Shown: piece after piece, positions 1 to 10,014 of the stretch
Numbering within the stretch: the first letter of the stretch is position 1
Layout: every line of letters begins with the position of its first letter
Assembly: GCF_047948215.1 (NCBI RefSeq)
Contig: NC_134455.1
Coordinates: 308,468,147 to 308,532,146, forward strand
Direction of reading: 5' to 3'
Origin: Lycorma delicatula
Taxonomy: Eukaryota > Arthropoda > Insecta > Hemiptera > Fulgoridae
DNA: 64,000 nucleotides
The notes under the pieces: model-generated
What the model saw: the letters and a program-made list of their open reading frames with translations, nothing else
Databases searched by the model: none
What the model was told of the DNA's origin: nothing
Position numbers and translations under genes: made by a program

Positions 1-225
1 ATCACTATTAAATTTTTTGTAAAGTCTTCGTACTGTTTTAAATAAGGGCAACCACAAGGTGAAGAGGGGAATGAAACCGTCGTTGTGAAAGCACCACACT
101 TTTTGCATCATTTAAAAAGAACATTCTTTACGTGCTGTTTAACTCTCATTCTTCCTTTGTCAGCCACCTTGGAACAATACATAAACACTCAGAAAGAGAA
201 GAAACTAAAATTCATGAACTGATCC
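1..225 (-). mobile_element. Fragment of a Tc1/mariner-type DNA transposon
   Basis: This stretch reads almost in parallel with 34130-34360, sharing phrases such as TTTTTGTAAAGTCT, GCACCACACTTTT and CTTCCTTTGTCAGCCA in the same order. The 34.1-kb copy lies inside a transposon with recognisable inverted ends, so this is a second, truncated copy in the same orientation. Similarity stops near 225, before the expected inverted terminus. No open frame remains. Confidence 0.6.
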
Positions 226-639
226 CATAGGGGAAGACACCTTCCATATGGCAGTTTCAGTCACCATGCACCCTCTCCATACTTAGCCTTTTATGGGCTT
301 TACTGGAGGTCATCTTCAGAACCCCAGAAAAAGGCATCTCTCAGCCTTGGTCTTGCCTCAGTCAGGATGCCAGGATGCAAATACCACATGGGATATTACC
401 ATCAGTGTACTACCATGAAATGAACTCATTAAAACAAAACACATATATGTTGAGTCTTTCACAAGACTGAGTGACATGAAGGAACTGAAATTAAAAATGC
501 AACTACCTACCCGATAGGTTAGAAGTTGAGTTCAACATGCAACCATAACATAATACAAAAAAAAATAAAAATGAACTCAAAAATAAAACTAAATAAATAA
601 AACACTACAAAAACATCAAATCTCATAACACCAGAACAA
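226..639. other. No gene seen; A-rich from about 540
   Basis: No open frame or recognised motif. The A-rich run at 547-610 lies just beyond the 3' end of the minus-strand LINE that follows and may be what is left of its tail. Confidence 0.4.
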
Positions 640-2500
640 CAAAACCACGACTCAGGAAAGACCAGGTGGAACCCTAAATTCCCTCGGCAATCCATTCTCT
701 TGCCAGGTACCCGATGAAATTTTCAACAATTACCCATTCAGCCCAGTTTTTCCAATTCTCATGGAGTTCTAATGTCGACCCGATAATGTCGAGCTGACAA
801 ATAATCTTTATGTGCAAAAGTTCGTATTTTGCGCATTCAAAATTACATGGTATGCATCATCTAATTGTTCAGAATCTGCACTCACATCTGAATCCACCAG
901 GCCAAATCACTGGAGTCTGTCTCGCAAGGCACCATGACCAGAAAGAAATTGCATCACATATTTGTTAGGGTGGACCCAAGGGGCAGCCCCCTTAAACTAA
1001 CAATGTTTGGGTAGAGATCATGCGTGTAATGCCCACCCACTGCCCCATCCCATCCTGTCTGCCATAAAACATTTCCATGCCGCTCTATCTCACAAATTTT
1101 TTGTGAAGTCAATTCACCTGACTTCTTAGCAACATAATGCTGCTGCTTTTTTGATGTAATTAAATTATCGGTTTCATGCCTGCAATCATTAAGACTGCCT
1201 CCTGTGAAATAGTACGGTAACTCCTGTTACCATTAATAATTTAAGGTATTGGGCTCTCTTAATAATATATCCTGATAGCTTTGAAATTTTAGCCTATCTG
1301 CCCAAAGAGGCGCTGCATATAGCATAATTGCCTCACATGTGTCCTTATACAGGATACTCGTAGTCTTGATATTAAGACCCCAATCAGGACTGACCACTCA
1401 TCGAATACCAAAGAAGGCACAACAGGCCTTCTCTGTGATGTAATTAAGGTGCTTCTTGAACTGCAATTTCTTATCAAGAAACACCTCGAGGTACTTTTGA
1501 ACTTGAACATATTTAATACGTAGGCCTGACATCGAAACACAAACCTGATGCCTCACTGCCAAATGGCCTTTAAAATGCATCATCATGGTCTTCTCTGGGC
1601 TGAACTTCATCTTATGTTGATGACCCAACAACTCAAATATCCTGCATGCTTGGGTGGCTTGGAACCACCCTCCACGAGCTTCCTTCAACCAGCAGGACCC
1701 CACCATTGGCATAAGCCATGATGAGACACCCACTGGGCAATCTCAGCCACGGAAAGGAATCAAAACTCCACCACCCACAACAATGGATCCAACACGCTGC
1801 CCTGAGGACAACCCTTGAACAGCGTCTTGCCTACCTAAAGTCCGCCCTTATGGAGCAGCACATCCTGATGCCTGAAGTAACTTTGCATTATTCGCAGTTC
1901 ACTATCAGTGCATTGTCTCTTTTGTGATTGATGAATGACAGAAGGCCACCACAGGTTATTAAACGCACCAGAAATTCCCTGGGAAAATTCCCAGGACATA
2001 TTCCTCCTCACTAGTTCTTAACATACTCATCATGTGGAGTATGGCGTTCTCGGTACCCTTTCCTGGACAAAACCTGTACTGATTTTCCATCAGTAAGCTT
2101 TGAGAGATCAGTACGCAGATACAGAACCTTTTTGAAGAACTTACCAATAACCGGCAGCAATGTCAAGGGTCTGTATGACAAAGTAACAATGGGATCCCTG
2201 TAACCTCCTTTAAACAACAATTTAATAATACCCTTCTTCAACATACCGGGAAGTATCCAGCAAACAGTAATTTGTTAAACACGCGTGTGATTGTTTTCAC
2301 ACTAACCCCAGCCGAGCGAACAAGGAGCTCTGTGGTTATTCCATCAAGGCCTGGGGCCTTGCTCCTACCTAAACTGCAGATAACTTGACACCCTTCAGCA
2401 TTGGTAATCTCCAAAGGATACTGCACCCCATGAAACTGACCAACCTCATGTTGCACCCGCAGATGGTGCAATATATGTTGCATGGTATATAAATATGGTG
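640..2500 (-). pseudogene. R1-clade non-LTR retrotransposon ORF2 remnant: reverse transcriptase and C-terminal region
   Basis: Minus-strand frames read through successive landmarks of an R1-like reverse transcriptase. Around 2400-2340 is a SKAPGLDGITTELL finger motif, then YFPVCW, LLFKGGYRDP, SYRPLTLLPVIGK (about 2180-2140) and a decayed FRPG-like block (about 2060). The frame resumes with QGSVLDPLLW (about 1800) and with PEKTMMMHFKG and YLEVFLDKKLQFKKHL (about 1590-1440). Further down are VLYAAPLW-like and ENWKNWAEWVIVENFIG segments typical of the C-terminal tail of this clade (to about 690). Several frameshifts and stops interrupt it, including loss of a clean catalytic YADD, so it cannot encode an active enzyme. 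The endonuclease and Gag parts are absent. A related copy lies at 21908-22740. Confidence 0.75.
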
Positions 2501-2704
2501 CAACCCGCAGATGGTGAAGCTGGTTTCTCCAGCTTCACTGTCGTCAGGCAGTAAATCATCAAGTAATTTGCGTAATATCTCAGACATGTCTGAAATTACG
2601 TCAAACTGGGTTGAGAGGGCAGACAGAAGAACGTCCTTAGATCGTACAATACCCTACAGACGATTTTCCAGGGATCCTTGTTCCCCTGCTCACACACAAA
2701 GGAA

Positions 2705-2742
2705 TTTAGTCTACAATTCTAATTGCAGAATTGTAGACTAAA
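2705..2742. repeat. Perfect palindrome, 16-bp arms and 6-bp loop
   Basis: TTTAGTCTACAATTCT at 2705-2720 is the exact reverse complement of 2727-2742, with AATTGC between. It sits at the boundary between the R1-like remnant and the Penelope-like elements. Confidence 0.85.
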
Positions 2743-2744
2743 TA

Positions 2745-3065
2745 CAACAATGTCATAGGCAATGCTGTATTAAGTGGCTGGCCACAAACGTGTTTAAAGA
2801 ATTTTAATGTTTTTTTAAAGTTAAAAATTTTGAATTATTTGACTACATATATTATGTCATGTATTTAATAATATTAGATTTAGTGTTTCATTAATGTTTT
2901 AATGTGTAATTAATTTTTAATTTTAATCAATTGATGATGAGGAAATTCCTCGAAAGCACTTTTGATATATTGAAAAGAAAAATAATAAGATAAGGTAAGA
3001 GCTCTTATTGATTCTGTACTTTGGTGGATTGTGCTGAATTTTGTTTATGTTTTTGGAATATATCA
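2745..3065 (+). mobile_element. Terminal fragment of a second Penelope-like element family
   Basis: The end of this stretch (GATAAGGTAAGAGC... TTCTGTACTTTGGTGGAT) is related to the end of the Penelope-like element at 8890-8940 (GAATAAGGTAAGTC... TTCTGTACTTTGGTTGAT) but differs clearly between these blocks. It is therefore the terminal (pLTR) part of another subfamily. A hammerhead-like motif sits at the equivalent distance from the end (2926-2966). It abuts the inverted Penelope copy that begins near 3066, tail to tail. Confidence 0.55.
2926..2966 (+). ncRNA. Hammerhead-ribozyme-like motif in a Penelope terminus
   Basis: ATCAA (2926-2930) can pair with TTGAT (2962-2966) as stem I. TTGATGA (2931-2937) matches the CUGAUGA core except for the first base. 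GAGG (2939-2942) pairs with CCTC (2948-2951) as stem II, followed by GAAA (2952-2955), a very short stem III loop and a UH-type site at 2960-2961. Two departures, C3 to T and an extra T at 2938, suggest decay. Hammerheads with minimal stem III are known in Penelope-like element termini. Confidence 0.4.
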
Positions 3066-3140
3066 TTTATTTTATTTTATTAGATCAACCAAAGTACAGA
3101 ATGAATAAAGTAGGATGACTTACCTTATTCCACTATATAT

Positions 3141-3179
3141 GCAGGAGCGTTTTCACAATTTATTCACATCATCAGCTGC
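3141..3179 (-). ncRNA. Hammerhead-ribozyme-like motif, inverted Penelope copy
   Basis: On the minus strand GCAG, CTGATGA, a 14-base spacer, GAAAACGCTC and CTGC follow in order. GCAG/CTGC can form stem I, CTGATGA is a perfect core, GAAA is present, and TC precedes CTGC at the cleavage position. The spacer does not fold into a good stem II, which weakens the call. Confidence 0.35.
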
Positions 3180-3350
3180 CTAACATATTCATATATTTAT
3201 CTCAAATTATGTTACAAACTTCATAAAATATAATAATTTACCATGCATTTATTTATTTTATTAAAAATTTAAAACCTTTAATCTCTTTATTTTAAGAATT
3301 AAAATTTTTATTCAGTTACATTAATAGTGAAAACAAAATTAAAATTTTTG

Positions 3351-5712
3351 CCCTGAGGTAGATAATCCCCACGTCCGGAACACATCTATGTTCCACGTCC
3401 AGGGCGGCAACAGCTGTACCTTTGTACATCACATATAGCTGGCTAACGGGGTTCCGAGTAAATTCCTCGGTTATGCTTTGTTAGGTTTGACCTGGTTCCA
3501 ACTTCAGGTCACTAAACGGACTGGATTTTTGGCTACCTGCAGGAAATGGAATAACAAACGATTTTGGAAATGGATTTATACCACTCTTAGAGCTGGCGAT
3601 GTGGCGGCCAGGGTCAATGTTATTGCAGGTGTAACGGAGACCCTTCCGTTGTCCACATGCCCCCTGCGATGGCAAGCATGTAGCAATGGTGCCCATGTAT
3701 GTCGGTGCATGGGAGCTCTGAAAGCTTCGGTGAGTAGGAGCCTGGAGTCAGTGCAGAGACTGCGCATCCGCTCTCTGCCAGGACATATGCCGGTTCCACC
3801 GGAGTACCGGATCGGACCTCCAAGGTTAGTAGCCCTGGAGTGGGGGTGTACCCCGGCAGCTAGCCTTGCTACAGAAGGGATCAATGTTCATGAATTTTCC
3901 TGAACCAACTAACGTGGCAGAGGGTGCACGTAAACACCCTCGTTTAGAAACCGCCGATTCGCCACAAGCGAAGAGGAAAAAAAGTAAGGAGATTGATAAG
4001 ATTAGAAAAGATGCTGATAAAATCAGTAAAGATTCGAGAAAAGCTTTGTTTGGAAATAATGTTCCCAAACCAAGATTTTTTACCATTCTCATTACAAAAG
4101 AGAATGGTAACTTCCAAAAGGTAAATCCATTCTTAATTGCTAGAGAGATTACAAATTGTGCTGGTGGTCCTGTCAAGGAAATCCGTAAGACGTTTAACGG
4201 ATTACATGTCGAAACTATAAACGACATGCAAAGCCAGAAAGTCCAGGCGTTGAAGAAGATCGGTGAATTTGCGGTTACTGTCCAACCGCATAGTACACTT
4301 AATTCATCTAGAGGAGTTGTTGTTTGCCGTGATCTTCTTAACTGTACTGAAGAAGAAATAGTGCAGGAAATGTCTAGTGAGGGAGTGACACATTGTCGCA
4401 GACTTTCTATGAGACGAAATGATGAGATTCTTCCTTCGGCCTCTCATGTTTTGACATTCAATAGGCCAAGTCTTCCTGAAAAGGTACGAGCTGGCATCCA
4501 TCGGCTTGATGTACGGGCATTTATTCCGCAGACGATGAGATGTTTTAGATGTCAACGTTTCGGACACACTGCAGCTAGATGTGAAGCGCAGGAAATTTGT
4601 ATATGCGCAATGAAGATACATGAGGGTGATCCATGTAAAGACCCTCCAGTCTGCATTAATTGTAAAGGGCACCATAACTGTCGATCCAGGAACTGCCCAG
4701 TGTACAAATCAGAAACAGCCATTCAGGAGGTTAAAACGCTTCAAAAAGTCAGCTACCCTGAAGCGAAGAAGATTGTAAACCTACGTACACCTAGACCATC
4801 GACTACATACGCAGAAGCAGCTGCTGCTCCCCCCACACCTAAAATCAACGTGGAGCAGTTGCTTAATACGATGGCACCAAGTCTGTTTATGATAGAAAGA
4901 ATCATTGATTCCAAGATCGAGTCGACTCATCAGATACAACAAAGTAAACATGAGAAGGCTCATTCCCGGACTGACGTCGCCGACAGAAGACCCGTACCAG
5001 CGCAGTTTAAAAAACCGGCAAAATCTTCGATTATAACTCCAGCAATAGACGTAATGAAGAAAAATCTTGATTTATCCGACAAAGATCTAAAAATCACCCC
5101 GACGACGAGTCATATAGCTAAGGATACTGTGACAAGAGTACAGGAAAAATCTGCGTCAACCAAAATGGAGGTGCAAGTAACTATCGAAAAAGCACCAGAC
5201 ACAGACGATATTAAAACCGTACCTGCAGAGGCCCCAAAAGCTCAGAGAACAACTGTGGCGAGAGCATCTGTATCAGCCGGCCCAAGCACAGCCTTAGACA
5301 TTGAATCAAGTTCATCAGCCGCCGAAAGTGCATCGGTTGCAAGTTTAGACTCAATTGCAACGATGCTCACAGCACCATTGAAGCTTTCATCACCTGATGT
5401 AAGCCGGCGAACGTCATTGGCGTCAGAAAGAGAAGACGATGCCATGTCCGAAGCCTCAGACACTCTGTCATCGGAAGTTGAGGCCGTTCGCAGAATGGAA
5501 AAACGTAAGAAAGGATGGCCGAAAGGAAAGCCTAGGCGGTAATTTGTTGGATTTTAAATTAGAAGATTGAAATTTTGATCACTTATTTTCTTCATGGAAA
5601 TATGAATTAAAGAACCTTTTTTTTTATTTTTTTTTTGAAGTGGGATGGGGCTAATGACCAAAGTAGTCGATGCCCCTAAAAACCTCAAAAAAAAAAAAAA
5701 AAAAAAAAAAAT
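3351..5712 (+). mobile_element. Gag-only non-LTR element (I-clade type) with 3' poly(A)
   Basis: A GC-richer leader from about 3351, one long Gag frame, a short 3' UTR and a run of about 26 A (5685-5710) form a unit inserted inside the inverted Penelope arm. The Penelope sequence resumes immediately after the A run. Only about 140 bases lie between the Gag stop (5542) and the poly(A), so there is no endonuclease or reverse transcriptase. A related but decayed copy at 10920-13790 does have ORF2. Either ORF2 was lost by internal deletion, or this is an ORF1-only subfamily mobilised by a relative, as with HeT-A. AT-rich flanks (ATTAAAA on both sides) may be a target-site duplication, but the boundary is uncertain. 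Confidence 0.65.
3866..5542 (+). CDS. Gag-like nucleic-acid-binding protein (ORF1) of an I-clade LINE
   Basis: An uninterrupted frame of 558 codons. An N-terminal basic segment (residues about 34-62, rich in K and R) is followed by the conserved Gag core (about 70-220). Residues 226-239 form a CX2CX4HX4C zinc knuckle (CFRCQRFGHTAARC). A second knuckle-like cluster is at C245, C247, H252 and C257, and a third at C263-C277. Three knuckles in this order are typical of I and Jockey clade Gags, which coat element RNA. The C-terminal half is Ser/Thr/Ala-rich and looks disordered, ending in a basic tail (RRMEKRKKGWPKGKPRR). The ATG at 3866 is the first in frame; the ATG at 3887 is a possible alternative start. 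The absence of stops suggests recent insertion or selection, while all neighbouring elements are broken. No ORF2 follows. Confidence 0.8.
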   Translation: MLQKGSMFMNFPEPTNVAEGARKHPRLETADSPQAKRKKSKEIDKIRKDADKISKDSRKALFGNNVPKPRFFTILITKENGNFQKVNPFLIAREITNCAGGPVKEIRKTFNGLHVETINDMQSQKVQALKKIGEFAVTVQPHSTLNSSRGVVVCRDLLNCTEEEIVQEMSSEGVTHCRRLSMRRNDEILPSASHVLTFNRPSLPEKVRAGIHRLDVRAFIPQTMRCFRCQRFGHTAARCEAQEICICAMKIHEGDPCKDPPVCINCKGHHNCRSRNCPVYKSETAIQEVKTLQKVSYPEAKKIVNLRTPRPSTTYAEAAAAPPTPKINVEQLLNTMAPSLFMIERIIDSKIESTHQIQQSKHEKAHSRTDVADRRPVPAQFKKPAKSSIITPAIDVMKKNLDLSDKDLKITPTTSHIAKDTVTRVQEKSASTKMEVQVTIEKAPDTDDIKTVPAEAPKAQRTTVARASVSAGPSTALDIESSSSAAESASVASLDSIATMLTAPLKLSSPDVSRRTSLASEREDDAMSEASDTLSSEVEAVRRMEKRKKGWPKGKPRR

Positions 5713-5774
5713 TAAAAATATGATAATTTAATTAAAATAAACATTAAAAATTAAATTGTAAAAAACAATTTTTT

Positions 5775-6010
5775 TTTACTTATATAAAAAAATGTATTTT
5801 TACTTAAGTAAATTACTAATAAGTAATTAGTAATAATTTACTAATAATTAGTAATTTATTATAAGTAATAAGTGTTTTATTTTATTTTATTTTAAGTATT
5901 TTATTTGTATTACTTATTATAAGTAATAAGTAATTTATTACTAATAATTAGTAATAATTTACTAATGAGTAATTAGTAATTTACATAAGTAAATTACATT
6001 ATTTTATGCC
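5775..6010. repeat. Palindrome-rich AT insertion, MITE-like
   Basis: Runs built from TTACT/AGTAA words (AAGTAAATTACTAATAAG and its approximate reverse complement) form a long imperfect inverted repeat, followed by a near-perfect short palindrome (TTTTATGCCTTGA/TCAAGGCATAAAA) at about 6003-6031. The direct Penelope copy lacks this block at the matching position near 8640, so it is a separate insertion or a local inverted duplication. Confidence 0.5.
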
Positions 6011-6769
6011 TTGACATCAAGGCATAAAATCAAATTAAAATTAAAAATCTAAAATTATGATTAAAAATTAAAATAAAATAAAAATAATTTTAAGTAAAGC
6101 AATTATGTATGTTGTCCATTTAACTGAACTTACTTTACTATACTTATTGAAATTTTAATTATTGATATTTGTTTATAAAATATATTCTACTAAAGAATTA
6201 TCATAACCATTATAAATGGCAATTTGTTTTATAATACCTATTTCTTTGTTTAATTTATTTTTACTTTCATTAGACTTTGTATAATTAATTGTTCTATTTA
6301 CCATGATTGTGTAAGTACAACTTTGTGTGACCATGGGTGATTTGAAGATCTATGTGTAGTGGTTTTGTTATAAGTGGGTTTCCTATATATTAAAGTTATA
6401 CATTGATTATTTTTATTTTTAATTTCAATATTAAAATCTAAATAATTAATTTTTTTATTATTATAAATTTCAGTCCACTATAGTAGGAATTTAATTTGTT
6501 CAAAATGATTAAATGCTCGTTACATATAACTGGGTTATACAATACAAAAATATCGTCAACATATCTAGTCCATAATAAAATATGTGTATGAGTTTTAAAA
6601 TGGTGCGGTATTTTATTATTAATAAAATAAAGAAGTTTTACGTAATGATATTAGTAATAAAATGTATGATATAAAGCGAGGAAATATAGATTAAAAACTT
6701 TTTATTAATTATAATAAAAAAGTAATTTACAACCTGAAAAATAAATTAAATAATAATAATAATATTATT

Positions 6770-7720
6770 TTGAAATCATTTAAAACTAATATGCCAGTCC
6801 TCATGTATTCTGATAAATATAAAAGTTTGATAAAACAATATATAATGGAGAATGATTTCAAAGGAATAAAGGACCATACTAAAAAATTTCTAAGAATTAT
6901 TGAAAGTTTAATAATAAAATACCACAACATTTACAATTATAAAAAAAATGTTGCCTATCATACTAGGTAGTACCCTTATGCACCAAGTGCACCTATATTA
7001 ACTGAACTACCAAAAATACACTTACCGGGTAACTTGTGCAGCCTAAAGGCTGCAAAAAATTAACTTCAATTAACCTCAAAATAATTAACTTCAAAATTCC
7101 TTACATTGTCTCTAAAATAATTGATAAATACCTAGAAACAAAATAAATTTAGGTTATAAATATAATATAAAAAATGGATAAAAACTAGAAAAAAAATTAA
7201 AAGACTTAAAAATTAATGATGAACTAGGATGGTTAGCTATGATATTTGTAATATGTATCGTAGTATAACCATAGAAAAAACTATTAATATAATAAAAAAT
7301 AAATTAATACAAAATTTCCCTTATGCATTGAAAATATTGTTTTTATCATAAGAAATATATGCAAACAGAATTATTTTAAATTTGATGACAAATATTACAC
7401 CCAGGAAAACACTCTACCAATGGGTTTTCCTTTGTCATCCTTTTTATCTGAGGTTTATTTACAGGAGCTTGAAAGTAAAGTTGTGTATGGGATAACTCGT
7501 ACGGATGATTATGGACTAGATATGTTGATGATATTTTTGTAGTCTATAATCCAGTTACATGTAATGAGCATTTAATCATTTTGAACAAATTAAATTTCTA
7601 CTATAGTGGATTGAAATTGATAATAATAAAAAAAATAATTATTTAGATGTTAATATTGAAATTAAAAATAAAAAAATTAATAATAAATTAATCAATGTAT
7701 AACTTCAGTATATAGGAAAC
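6770..7720 (+). pseudogene. Penelope-like reverse transcriptase, decayed
   Basis: The clearest blocks are a PKIH motif near 7010 (LPKIHLPG), ENTLPMGFPLSSFLSEVY (about 7405-7460) matching the LPMGSPLSP region of Penelope reverse transcriptases, and WTRYVDDIFVVYNP (about 7513-7555), which holds the catalytic YVDD. These lie in different frames with stops between them (for example 6968 and 7140-7300), so no complete enzyme can be made. A frame near 7640-7680 reads YLDVNIEIKNKKI, the usual conserved segment after the palm domain. Confidence 0.75.
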
Positions 7721-7932
7721 CCACATCTAACAAAACCACTACACACAGATCTTCAAATCACCCATGGTCACACAAAATTAGTACTTATACAAACATGGTA
7801 AATAGAACAATTAATTATACAAAGTATCATGAAAATTAAAATAAATTAAAAAAATAAATAGGTATTATAAAACAAATTGCCATATATAATGATTATGATA
7901 ATTCTTTAGTAAATAATATATATTATAAACAA

Positions 7933-8262
7933 ATGTCAAAAATTAAAAATAATACACATTTAATAACATTAAACAGGACACAAAGAGCTGACAATGTATA
8001 TTTAAAATATGTATATACTGATAAAATAGTTCAACATATTACAAAGGTTTATGAAAATAAATTTAAACCCACGTATCAGACAAATAACCTCATAATAAAA
8101 CACCTAATAAGTAATAAACATAATGATTCATCTGATTTATATAATTTGAGTGGTATTTATAAAATTGAATGTAATGATTGTGACCATACCTATATAGGAA
8201 AAACTACTAGATCTTTTAAGGCTAGATTCTTAGAACATTTTAGAAGTTATAAAAAAGGTTAA
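7933..8262 (+). pseudogene. Penelope-like GIY-YIG endonuclease domain
   Basis: A 109-residue frame carries the C-terminal nuclease module of a Penelope-like element. GIY is at residues 74-76, a CX2C pair at C80 and C83 with H85, YIG at 87-89, the catalytic-type Arg at R98, and an EH pair at 101-102. This is the full set of landmarks of the family, so the domain itself looks intact. It is separated from the reverse transcriptase by stops and frameshifts, and the frame ends at the usual place just after the EH block, so it is a surviving 3' end of a broken ORF. The known role is target-DNA nicking for reverse transcription. Confidence 0.8.
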
Positions 8263-8840
8263 CTGGATTTCTCTAATGTATCTGATTAAAAACATACAGT
8301 ATCTGATATTAGGACAAATTTAAAAATACTGGAAATTAAAAAATATAATATGAATACAAATAGTAAGGGATTAGACATTTTAGAAAGATACTAAATATGT
8401 AAACATAACAATAACTTTAGTCAACATTCAGGCATAATATGAGGATGACAGTATTCTGAAAAATGCATAGATGGCACCACCATCTATCTATTTTGATTAA
8501 TATATTTCAATTAGTATAGTAAAGTAAATTCAGTTAAATGGACAACATGTATAAATGCTTTACTTAAAATTATTTTTATTTGATTTTAATTTTAGATTTT
8601 TAGTTTTAATTTGATTTTATGCCTTGATGTCTATTTTTACAACTGTAAAAAAAAAAAATTTTTACAATTTAATTTTAATTAAATTTTTAAATTTTGTTTT
8701 CATTTTTAACTGAATACAAATTTAAATTCTTAAAATAAAGAGATTAAAGGTTTTAAATTTTAAACAAAATAAAAAATTAATGATAACTTAAGTACTATAT
8801 TTTATGAAGTTTTTAATGTAATTTGAGATGAATATGTAAT

Positions 8841-8880
8841 ACAGCTGATGATGCGAGTAAATTGCAAAAGCGCTCCTGCA
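8841..8880 (+). ncRNA. Hammerhead-ribozyme-like motif, direct Penelope copy
   Basis: CAG, CTGATGA (8845-8851), TGC...GCA as a short stem II, AAAGCGCTC and CTG follow in order. The core G of GAAA is replaced by A, so activity is doubtful. It is the counterpart of 3141-3179. Confidence 0.35.
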
Positions 8881-9047
8881 TATGTAGGAGAATAAGGTAA
8901 GTCATCCTACTTTAAGTATTCTGTACTTTGGTTGATCTAATAAAATAAAATAAATATATTTATATTTAGTACAGTGAAGTATGATTCTTACAGGAATTGA
9001 TTTAAAAAAAAATAAATGTATATATTTTTTCCTTACTTTTGTTACAG

Positions 9048-9169
9048 GAGTAATTCTGGCAGATACAGTTAGAGAGTATATGCATGTTATGAAAATTGAG
9101 AATGGTCTTTCTGCCTTAGGATATAGTAAAGAAGATATTCCAGATTTAGTTAAAGGAACTTTACCACAG
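9048..9169 (+). CDS. ADHFE1: ADHFE1 (hydroxyacid-oxoacid transhydrogenase), penultimate exon
   Basis: The exon follows a pyrimidine-rich acceptor (TTTGTTACAG) and ends at CAG/GTTAGT. It encodes about 40 residues ([12 protein letters not shown]..., [20 protein letters not shown]), the characteristic near-C-terminal segment of the iron-dependent alcohol dehydrogenase family member ADHFE1. This mitochondrial enzyme converts gamma-hydroxybutyrate to succinic semialdehyde while reducing 2-oxoglutarate. The exon starts one base into a codon and ends in phase 0, which fits the last exon at 16232. No upstream exon was recognised in the first 9 kb, which are transposon-filled, so earlier exons probably lie left of the window. 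Confidence 0.9.
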
Positions 9170-10014
9170 GTTAGTGTAACTCCAGTAGTACTATTTTATT
9201 TAATAATGAACCACTTAAAAAGTCTAAAGTTGTTTAATAAATTAATTAAATGTAATTTGTCTTTAAAGAGAATAATTATAAAATTTTCACAAAATATAAT
9301 ACGTTATGATGGATTTTCTCCAAATAATCTGTTTTTGTTTGTTTACTATTATTAGGCAACTTATTTCTTATTGTAATGTCTTCAAGTCCATATAAAATTA
9401 CATTTAATAGAGATTCAATATTACTATTTAAAAAATATAATTTAAAAATCAAAAATATCAATTGAATTAAATTTTTTAAATTTATTAGATACTTGCTGTA
9501 TTATCATTCATTGTGTACCATTGTATTCAGCATATCATAATGTGGTATTACATAATTATATTATATTATATTCAACATATCTTTTATAAATCTTACTTTT
9601 ACTTTTTGAATTCTGTAATCTGCTGTATGATTATTTCTTATTACAAACTATCGTAGTTGTTATATGATTATTTATCTTTATGTTTTGTAGGAAAATTTCT
9701 GAATAAATTTTATTTATAAATCTTTTGGTTACATATAGTATGTAATATTAAAAAAAAAATTTACATATAAAATTAAAATTTGTTAGACATTTAGTCACCC
9801 TAATTAGTACTTATTGCAGTCACTGAAATTTAATTTTGATGTTATCAAGTTAGTGTGTCGTGTGATCTTATGCATTTTGTTTGTGGGGTTAAAAGTAATG
9901 GAATCTTGTTTTTTTTTTTTAAATGGTATTATTTATTTTCTATATTTGGTGTTTATGTAGGGTTTTGTTATGTAAATTTTATATATGTGAATATGTATAC
10001 AGGTGATTTCAAAT

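Larger units (their letters stand above)
3066..6640 (-). mobile_element. Inverted partial copy of a Penelope-like element, split by a nested LINE
   Basis: Two pieces, 3066-3350 and about 5713-6640, are together the reverse complement of about 7520-8950. The first piece mirrors 8690-8945 (AGATCAACCAAAGTACAGAA and AACCTTTAATCTCTTTATTT against the other strand). The second mirrors the reverse transcriptase region, including a minus-strand WTRYVDDIF near 6590-6560. The Gag-only LINE (3351-5712) sits between them. An extra palindrome-rich block (5775-6010) has no counterpart in the direct copy. Inverted partial copies joined to a direct copy are the usual arrangement of Penelope insertions. Confidence 0.75.
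6700..8950 (+). mobile_element. Penelope-like retroelement, direct copy
   Basis: A decayed reverse transcriptase is followed by a GIY-YIG endonuclease and a terminal pLTR region with a hammerhead-like motif, in the order known for Penelope-like elements. It joins the inverted copy near 6640-6700. The element ends about 100 bases before an ADHFE1 exon, so the insertion lies in an intron. Confidence 0.8.

Noticed and set aside
3478..3903. 141-codon frame in the leader of the Gag-only element
   Set aside because: It overlaps the Gag start in another frame, has no recognisable domain and is explained by the GC-richer 5' UTR.
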